Source: Caldisalinibacter kiritimatiensis
GTDB lineage: Bacteria; Bacillota; Clostridia; Tissierellales; Caldisalinibacteraceae
DNA: 38,951 nt
Assembly (NCBI RefSeq): GCF_000387765.1
Contig: NZ_ARZA01000267.1
Location: forward strand, 1-38,951
Direction of reading: 5' to 3'
Notes under the pieces: model-generated
Seen by the model: only the letters and a program-made list of their open reading frames with translations
Database searches by the model: none
What the model was told of the DNA's origin: nothing
Translations under genes and position numbers: made by a program
Shown: piece by piece, positions 34,022 to 38,951 of the stretch
Layout: each line of letters begins with the position of its first letter
How positions within the stretch are numbered: the stretch's first letter is position 1

Positions 34022-35743
34022 TTATTGGTCTTGAGTTAGTGTAAGTGAGCTGCCACCTGTACTTAAATCGAAGAAGTAGCTACCATCACCAGAATAAGAA
34101 TATACTTCTATAGTATATGTTCCAGTTTGAGTAGGTGTAAAGTTAACATTTTCTTGTCTTTTTGTAGTAGTAGAAGAACCTACAGTATTACCACTTGGGT
34201 CATATACATACACATCAAAGTCTGGGTCGGTAGAGAACCAGCTTGATGTCCAATTAGGCATTATTAGTGTTACTGCTACAGGATAGTTAGTATTATTTAC
34301 TGTGAATTCATAAATGTCAGATGCTTGTGAACCTGATAGAGTTTCACTAGCATAGATGTGATTAGGAGTAGCTAGATTAGAACCATTAAAGTTTCCTGCT
34401 GTTTCAATTGCTTCGTATCCATCAAGTCTACCCATTCCATATTCAATGTCTTTTCCACTTGGTCCCCAGTCTTCAGCAGTATTCATTAAAATATTTTTTA
34501 TTTCAGTAGGTGATAGGCTTGGATTTGCATCTAACATTAATGCGACAGTACCAGCTGTAAATGGAGTAGCCATACTAGTACCGCTATAAGTAATATATCC
34601 ATTGGAAGAGTTTGCTTCTGGAGCAGTGATATTATATCCTGGAGCGGAAACATCAGGTTTTGTTCTTCCATCAGCAGTAGGGCCTCTACTTGAAAAATCA
34701 GTTAAGTTAAATCCTAATTCTCCTACATCTGCCATTGCAGCAACAGTTATAGCTTTTTCTGCTGCACCTGGTGAACCTATTGTGTATTTAGCTGGACCAG
34801 CGTTTCCTGCAGCAACAACAACAGTTATACCGTTATCTACAGCGTTATTTACTGCTAAAGAAGTTGCATCTGTTCCATCAGAACTGCTACTAGTTCCAAG
34901 ACTTAAATTAATTACGTCTATACCATAAGTGTCTTTGTAAGTTACACACCAGTCGATAGCTGCAGTTACATCACTCATTGAACCGCTACCTCTTTTATCT
35001 AAAACCTTAAGGCCTACTAAAGCTGCACCTTCAGCAACGCCTTTATAGTCAGGATTTCCATCGCCTTCACCAGCGATTATTCCTGCAACATGTGTACCAT
35101 GATCATTGTCATCGTATGGAGTTGTTCTTCCATTTACGTAATCTTTCCAAGCTATCACTTTGCTACCATCTAAGTCAACGTGAGTATAATCGATTCCTGT
35201 ATCTATAACTGCAACTACTATATCATACTTAGAGTATTGATTAATACTGCCATCTTTGTCGCCTTCAACATTAAAGTCACTTCTGGCTTTTTCTGTTCCA
35301 AACCAGTAATTAGCTGTGTCATTAAAGGCTCTAACAGGTTCATCGTATTCTATATGTTCTATTAAATCGAGTTTAGTTAGTTTTTTAATTTGTCCTTTAT
35401 TTAATTCCATTGCTATGGCTGGGATATTTTTATATTCATGCTTAGTTTTATAGTTACCTAGTATGTTCTTTAAATTATTCTTATCTGGTTTATTTTTAAA
35501 AACTACGATAACTGGAAGGTTTTCTTTATCACTAGCTTTTTCTAATTTCTTTTCTAGATTTTCGAAAATCTTATTGTTGTTTTTATCATACATTTTAGAT
35601 ATTTCCTTCTTAGGTGTTTGGTCTTTTTCAACCTCACTTTTGTCAGGACCTACAACTGCAAATCCGTAAGTTCCAATAGCTGTTAACATTAAAGCAAATA
35701 CCAAGATAGCTAAAGTTTTCTTACACTTTAATACTTTTTTCAT
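34022..35743 (-). CDS. Secreted subtilisin-like protease with PPC domain
   Basis: 573 residues. A signal peptide (cut near residue 29) is followed by an I9-type inhibitor propeptide (about 70-140, from LPVIVVFKNKPD to EYDEPV). The catalytic domain holds Asp181 (VIDTGID), His215 (DHGTHVAG), oxyanion Asn314 (AAGNAGP) and Ser390 (GTSMATP). The C-terminal 120 residues form a pre-peptidase C-terminal (PPC) beta domain (FDVYVYDPSGN, then TGTYTIEVYSYSGDGSYFFDL), which is usually removed or binds substrate. Unlike the protease at 418 it has no SLH units, so it is probably released. It is divergent from an HTH-TPR regulator with a candidate signal peptide gene, a position that would suit processing of that peptide, though this is inference. 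Confidence 0.95.
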   Translation of the reverse strand: MKKVLKCKKTLAILVFALMLTAIGTYGFAVVGPDKSEVEKDQTPKKEISKMYDKNNNKIFENLEKKLEKASDKENLPVIVVFKNKPDKNNLKNILGNYKTKHEYKNIPAIAMELNKGQIKKLTKLDLIEHIEYDEPVRAFNDTANYWFGTEKARSDFNVEGDKDGSINQYSKYDIVVAVIDTGIDYTHVDLDGSKVIAWKDYVNGRTTPYDDNDHGTHVAGIIAGEGDGNPDYKGVAEGAALVGLKVLDKRGSGSMSDVTAAIDWCVTYKDTYGIDVINLSLGTSSSSDGTDATSLAVNNAVDNGITVVVAAGNAGPAKYTIGSPGAAEKAITVAAMADVGELGFNLTDFSSRGPTADGRTKPDVSAPGYNITAPEANSSNGYITYSGTSMATPFTAGTVALMLDANPSLSPTEIKNILMNTAEDWGPSGKDIEYGMGRLDGYEAIETAGNFNGSNLATPNHIYASETLSGSQASDIYEFTVNNTNYPVAVTLIMPNWTSSWFSTDPDFDVYVYDPSGNTVGSSTTTKRQENVNFTPTQTGTYTIEVYSYSGDGSYFFDLSTGGSSLTLTQDQ

Positions 35744-35763
35744 TTTAAATCCTCCTTAAATTT

Positions 35764-35802
35764 TTATTTAGGTTTATAACGAGGTAAAGATTTTAAAAAC
35801 AT
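35764..35802 (-). CDS. Possible 12-residue leader peptide upstream of the subtilisin
   Basis: On the minus strand an ATG (35802-35800) follows the strong site AAAGGGGGTGATTCC and opens 12 codons (MFLKSLPRYKPK), ending 20 bases before the protease start. The ribosome site is better than many in the window. It could be a translated leader controlling the protease or merely a chance frame. Confidence 0.35.
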   Translation of the reverse strand: MFLKSLPRYKPK

Positions 35803-35894
35803 TGGAATCACCCCCTTTGGTGTAAATAATAATTAAATTTTATTTTTACTTAATATATAAATTAGATAGAGATGCTGCATTTCCTATCATAATA

Positions 35895-35949
35895 ATGTGA
35901 AAAGGAAGTAACTGTTCATGAATGGAAAATTCACATAATTGAATGTGAA
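35895..35949. promoter_or_regulatory. Repeated ATGTGAA half-sites in the divergent spacer
   Basis: TTCACAT and ATGTGAA form a 7-bp inverted repeat with a 6-base gap (35930-35949), and a further direct copy ATGTGAAAAGGA lies at 35895, 48 bases away, with ATGTGAAAGGA at 35943. They sit in the 313-base spacer (35803-36115) between the leader frame and the HTH-TPR regulator. A shared operator is the simplest reading. The rest of the spacer is AT-rich, with a promoter for the regulator. Confidence 0.4.
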
Positions 35950-36047
35950 AGGATATAGAGTTAAACGTCATGCAAAAATCATATTACATAAAAAACTTGT
36001 CTTATTACATATAATAAATAGAATGTAAATTAAATTCAAATTTTTGA

Positions 36048-36077
36048 TTACAAAATGGTATATTTTAGTGATATAAT
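36048..36077 (+). promoter_or_regulatory. Possible promoter of the HTH-TPR regulator
   Basis: TATAAT at 36072-36077, with TTACAA at 36048-36053 (18-base spacer), about 40 bases upstream of the start codon. The -10 box is perfect, the -35 weak. Confidence 0.4.
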
Positions 36078-36115
36078 TAATATATATATAACAAATAGAA
36101 AAGTTGGTGGAAGAA

Positions 36116-37468
36116 ATGTATATATTAGAAGAAAATATACTACCAGTACCTGAAAAAATTAAAAGTATAAGAAAGTATTTGGGATTAAAACAAGAGGAAT
36201 TAACTGATGGTCAAATAAGTAGAAGTCTTATTAGTTATATAGAAAATGGAAAAGTAAAGTTAACTAAAACTGTAGCTGAGACTATAGCTAAGTGTATTAA
36301 AGAAGTGTTAATAAATAAAGATATACATCTAGATATAGATGCTGATTATTTGATGAGCGATGAAATTAAACAAGCTAACATAGCAATAGAAAAATATTTA
36401 ACTAAGCTTAATAAAGCAGTAAAGGAAAATGACGAAGAGTTAATTAAGGAGATAATAAAAAAGGAAAAGATATGGAGCAAGTGGGATGTTCCAGAAAAAC
36501 AAGCCGTAATATATGAATTAATAGGGGATTATTACTACAACAATATGAAATTTAGAGATGGATATATGTACTATATAAAGGCCCACGAATGTAATATTAA
36601 GATTGATAATAATTATAAATCAGCAGAAGTAGTTACTAAAATAGCCAGATGTAGTTTATTACTTAAGGATTATGAGGATAGCATAAAGTTAAATAAACAT
36701 GCATTAGCGATTTTAGAAAAGAGCAATATAGAAAGTGAAAATTTATATAAAAGATGTTTATTTAATATAGCCATTGCATATAAAGACCTTAGGAATCATG
36801 AAAAGGTATTGGAATATTTATACAAAATAGAAAACAGTGGATACCAACTTTCTGACAGTCAATCTATAGATATATTTATTTTGAAAGGGAATTCCTATTA
36901 TGGAAATGGAGATTATAATGAAGCTGAAATATATTATAAAAAAGCAATAGAGCTTGCAGAGAAAAAAAAGGATAGAGAACGGTTATCACTTGTGTATATG
37001 AATATTAGTGCATTGTATAATAAAATAGGGAAAGTTGAAAAAACGATTAATTTTGGAAAAAAGGCTCTTGAGAATATGAAAGGTATTAATGTAAAAGGAA
37101 GAGAAGAAAAGATGTTGATGATTGCTCGAGGTTATAAAAGCTTGGAAGAATATGACCTAGCAGAAAAATATTTATTAAGAGCTCTCAAGGAGACAGATTA
37201 TACTTCTGATTTAAATGTTAAGATAGAGATATACTTAGAATTATTAACCCTTTACCAGTCTACGAATGAACATTATTTAATAATGAGACTTATAGAAGAA
37301 GTTGAAGAACTATATAAAGATAATGATATAAGTAAATATAAAAGAGAGGCTAGGAAGCTAGAACGATTTCTAATTATATCTATTTATCATTTAATAGATA
37401 AAGACATAGAAAAAAGCAAAGAGCTTTTAAAGTTATTAATTAAAAAGGGGGATGATTATGAAAACTAG
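36116..37468 (+). CDS. HTH-TPR regulator, RRNPP-like peptide receptor
   Basis: 450 residues. The N-terminal XRE-type helix-turn-helix (about residues 12-60) shows IRKYLGLKQEELTDGQISRS and SYIENGKVKLT. From about 95 to the end the protein is a run of TPR-like helix pairs (AVIYELIGDYYYNNMKF, FNIAIAYKDLRNHEKVLEY, LVYMNISALYNKIGK). HTH plus TPR is the architecture of RRNPP receptors (PlcR, NprR, Rgg group), which bind re-imported signal peptides. An exported 43-residue peptide gene overlaps the 3' end by 11 bases, as in known receptor-peptide pairs. ATG 36116 has GGTGG at 5 bases; in-frame TTG and GTG codons lie just upstream. The ligand and targets are unknown. Confidence 0.85.
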   Translation: MYILEENILPVPEKIKSIRKYLGLKQEELTDGQISRSLISYIENGKVKLTKTVAETIAKCIKEVLINKDIHLDIDADYLMSDEIKQANIAIEKYLTKLNKAVKENDEELIKEIIKKEKIWSKWDVPEKQAVIYELIGDYYYNNMKFRDGYMYYIKAHECNIKIDNNYKSAEVVTKIARCSLLLKDYEDSIKLNKHALAILEKSNIESENLYKRCLFNIAIAYKDLRNHEKVLEYLYKIENSGYQLSDSQSIDIFILKGNSYYGNGDYNEAEIYYKKAIELAEKKKDRERLSLVYMNISALYNKIGKVEKTINFGKKALENMKGINVKGREEKMLMIARGYKSLEEYDLAEKYLLRALKETDYTSDLNVKIEIYLELLTLYQSTNEHYLIMRLIEEVEELYKDNDISKYKREARKLERFLIISIYHLIDKDIEKSKELLKLLIKKGDDYEN

Positions 37469-37589
37469 AAAGGTATTATTAGTATTATGTATTGTTTCAT
37501 TGTTAACAGTTGGATTAACTTCGATTGCATCAGCTGAGGGAGCAGAAGATCCGTGGCCTTGGAGTATTGGAACAGTAGAAGCTGAATAA
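37458..37589 (+). CDS. Exported 43-residue prepropeptide, candidate quorum-sensing signal
   Basis: ATG 37458 lies in the last codons of the HTH-TPR gene behind AAGGGGG (6 bases). The peptide has a clear Sec signal: basic MKTRK, a hydrophobic core of about 15 residues, and a cleavage site like SIASA before EG. The predicted mature part is 17 acidic residues (EGAEDPWPWSIGTVEAE) with a striking Pro-Trp-Pro-Trp core. Size, signal, tiny mature part and overlap with a TPR regulator match prepropeptides of the Phr, PapR and NprX type, which are cut further to 5-10 residues and re-imported by Opp. A terminator follows. No other gene of this kind is in the window. Confidence 0.8.
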   Translation: MKTRKVLLVLCIVSLLTVGLTSIASAEGAEDPWPWSIGTVEAE

Positions 37590-37622
37590 TTTTACTTTAA
37601 AAAAAGGACATAAAATTTTTTT

Positions 37623-37662
37623 AACTACTGTGTGCACTGCACAGTAGTTTTTCTTTTTTTTT
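37623..37662 (+). terminator. Terminator of the regulator-peptide operon
   Basis: A perfect 10-bp stem (AACTACTGTG / CACAGTAGTT), 7-base loop, then TTTCTTTTTTTT. Confidence 0.92.
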
Positions 37663-37702
37663 AGGTCAATAACACTAAATATAAATAAAACTACTGAAAC
37701 TC

Positions 37703-37731
37703 TTTACAAACAAATAGAAATATGTTAAATT
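37703..37731 (+). promoter_or_regulatory. Possible promoter of the LytTR gene
   Basis: TTTACA at 37703-37708, 17 bases, TAAATT at 37726-37731, about 57 bases before the ATG. Confidence 0.45.
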
Positions 37732-37787
37732 AAAGTAAAATATGTGAATGTAATATTAAATTATATTTACATGCAAGGAGGGAGGAC

Positions 37788-38120
37788 ATGAATAGGTTAG
37801 CATATAAAAATAGAAGTGAAGTTGGGTTTATAGATTTTGATAAGATAATTTTTATAGAAAAATTACAGAATAAAACTATAATACATACCAAAAACAATGA
37901 GATAGAGATTCACAGTTCTTTAAACTCAGTTTATGACAAACTTGATAAAGAAATATTTATAAGAACTCATAGAAGTTATATTGTAAATATAAATCATATA
38001 AAAAAGATTATTCCGTGGGGACAGAAAACCTATAGAATAATTTTTAAAGGAATAGATGAAGATGCTTTATTTAGTTATGAAAGATATAAAGACTTCAAAG
38101 ATAAAGTATGTCAGTTTTAA
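37788..38120 (+). CDS. Stand-alone LytTR DNA-binding protein
   Basis: 110 residues consisting only of a LytTR domain: the strand FDKIIFIEKLQNKTIIHT, HSSLNSVYDKL and the conserved FIRTHRSYIVNINHIKKI that holds the DNA-contacting Arg and Asn residues. No receiver domain or membrane segment. LytTR domains usually act downstream of peptide-sensing kinases (AgrA, ComE); stand-alone forms exist. It lies 198 bases after the candidate signal peptide on the same strand, but behind a terminator and with its own promoter and a strong AAGGAGGG site. A role in the same circuit is possible, not shown. Confidence 0.9.
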   Translation: MNRLAYKNRSEVGFIDFDKIIFIEKLQNKTIIHTKNNEIEIHSSLNSVYDKLDKEIFIRTHRSYIVNINHIKKIIPWGQKTYRIIFKGIDEDALFSYERYKDFKDKVCQF

Positions 38121-38344
38121 TAGATTTAGAATAAATCTTGTCTAAACTTAATTAACAGCTTTCTTATATATATCACTTAAAATCTGCTCAAAAAACCCCC
38201 ATTTTAAATACCCAAAGTATTGTCACCAATTTCATATAGAAAAATCTATTAGATTATTAATATTATTAAAAATTATAATAAATTATCGTAAGTAATAATG
38301 ATATAATGTATATTAATCAAGAATTCAATACAAAGGAGGCTTTT

Positions 38345-38932
38345 ATGATAACTACAGCTACTATAGTTGCATTTATAGTTATATTATTAGCAGGAATGGT
38401 ACAAGGATTGACAAGCTTTGGGTTTTCGTTATTATCTGTTCCAATACTTAGTATATTTTTACCCCTAAAAATAATTGTACCAGTTTTAATTGTACTCAGT
38501 TTTGCACTTAATTCAGTTATTTTTTATAAGGTAAAGGAATATGTAAAATTAAGAAAGATTGTTTATTTGGTAGTTTTCGGTATATTAGCAACACCTTTAG
38601 GTACATATCTTTTGCTATTTATTGATGAAAAACTACTACAAATAGGTGTGGGTGTAATAGTCACATTTACAGCAGTTATGTTTTGGCTTGGATATAAGGT
38701 CACTATAAAAAATGAAAAAATATCATTATCCTTAGTAGGGATTATGAGTGGATTACTTAATGGTAGTGTATCATTGAGTGGACCTCCAGTAATTGTTTTT
38801 TTAACTAATCAAGGAGTGAAAAAGCAAGTTTTTAGAGCAAATCTTACATCATTCTTTTTAATACTTAATATCATTACTATTCCCACTTATTTTTTTAGGA
38901 TAATTAAGCGAGAATCCTCCCTATTTCAATAG
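38345..38932 (+). CDS. TauE/SafE-family permease, C-terminally truncated
   Basis: A sulfite/sulfonate-export or anion permease family protein. The 195 residues visible contain about six helices, with family motifs LAGMVQGLTSFGFSLLSVP near the start and GLLNGSVSLSGPPVIVFL in the middle. Family members are about 240-270 residues and have two further helices. Here the reading frame leaves the family pattern after NIITIPTYFF and ends in RIIKRESSLFQ, encoded by a hairpin sequence, so the gene looks broken by an insertion or rearrangement. ATG 38345 has AAAGGAGG at 8 bases; upstream in-frame codons to 38306 lack a ribosome site. The window ends 19 bases after the stop. Confidence 0.8.
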   Translation: MITTATIVAFIVILLAGMVQGLTSFGFSLLSVPILSIFLPLKIIVPVLIVLSFALNSVIFYKVKEYVKLRKIVYLVVFGILATPLGTYLLLFIDEKLLQIGVGVIVTFTAVMFWLGYKVTIKNEKISLSLVGIMSGLLNGSVSLSGPPVIVFLTNQGVKKQVFRANLTSFFLILNIITIPTYFFRIIKRESSLFQ

Positions 38933-38946
38933 GGAGATGAATCGCT
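38907..38946. mobile_element. Hairpin resembling an IS200/IS605-type element end
   Basis: CTCCCTAT and ATAGGGAG form a perfect 8-bp stem with a TTCA loop; AGCGA and TCGCT can pair outside it. The sequence AAGCGAGAATC followed by such a stem is reminiscent of the end of IS605-family elements (and the 3' end of their TnpB guide RNAs). It coincides with the point where the permease reading frame loses family similarity. The window stops here, so no transposase can be seen. Confidence 0.45.
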
Positions 38947-38951
38947 ATTTT

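Noticed and set aside
34602-34928. Plus-strand frame of 108 codons opposite the secreted subtilisin
   Set aside because: It lies opposite the catalytic domain whose triad is intact on the minus strand; no ribosome site.

Overview
The window is AT-rich, gene-dense DNA from a low-GC anaerobic Firmicute, most likely a clostridial spore-former (Tissierellia or a related class; inference). The signs are a class III (oxygen-sensitive) ribonucleotide reductase with its radical-SAM activase, a full-length pyruvate:ferredoxin oxidoreductase, several ferredoxin-type Fe-S proteins, an SLH-anchored exoprotease, strong AAGGAGG ribosome binding sites with some TTG/GTG starts, and a small protein of the clostridial DUF3787 spore family. 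No tRNA, rRNA, CRISPR array or complete insertion sequence was seen.

Layout. 1-5.3 kb: the 3' end of a repeat-containing coiled-coil protein, an S-layer-anchored subtilisin and a NarL-type two-component pair. 5.4-7.8 kb: a thiosulfate-uptake-like cassette in which the YeeE/YedE permease is split into two half-proteins around a TusA-like carrier, convergent with a LysR regulator. 8.1-14.4 kb: a lipoprotein, an ABC-2 exporter (one ATPase, two permeases) and a large unknown membrane protein. 14.4-20.2 kb: a short QueG-related Fe-S protein (minus strand), a PAP2 phosphatase and a MacB-like ATPase/FtsX permease/adaptor operon. 20.4-25.6 kb: nrdD, then nrdG with a DUF362 ferredoxin-type protein and a TPR protein. 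25.7-29.3 kb: pyruvate:ferredoxin oxidoreductase. 29.4-30 kb: a micro-operon of two or three tiny peptides behind a consensus promoter, sharing a terminator with the convergent DUF3787 gene. 30.2-33.8 kb: PAP2, a GT4 glycosyltransferase and a UDP-glucose dehydrogenase, convergent with hsp20. 34-38.9 kb: a secreted subtilisin divergent from an HTH-TPR regulator whose last codons overlap a 43-residue exported prepropeptide, then a stand-alone LytTR regulator and a TauE permease that appears truncated at a transposon-end-like hairpin.

Three things stand out. (1) The HTH-TPR regulator plus overlapping exported peptide (36116-37589) has the architecture of an RRNPP peptide quorum-sensing pair, with a LytTR regulator just downstream and a secreted protease just upstream. 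(2) The 29.4-29.8 kb micro-operon encodes two paralogous peptides of 29 and 30 residues ending in the same Y-[R/K]-DLEYRR motif, and perhaps a third of 15 residues. (3) At least five intergenic spacers carry degenerate tandem repeats with a 7-base period. The base sequence differs between blocks, some blocks recur in direct or inverted orientation, and one pair flanks the MacB-like operon. They recall the short tandemly repeated heptanucleotides known from cyanobacteria, but I do not recognise this family.

All functions come from reading motifs by eye; no database search was possible.
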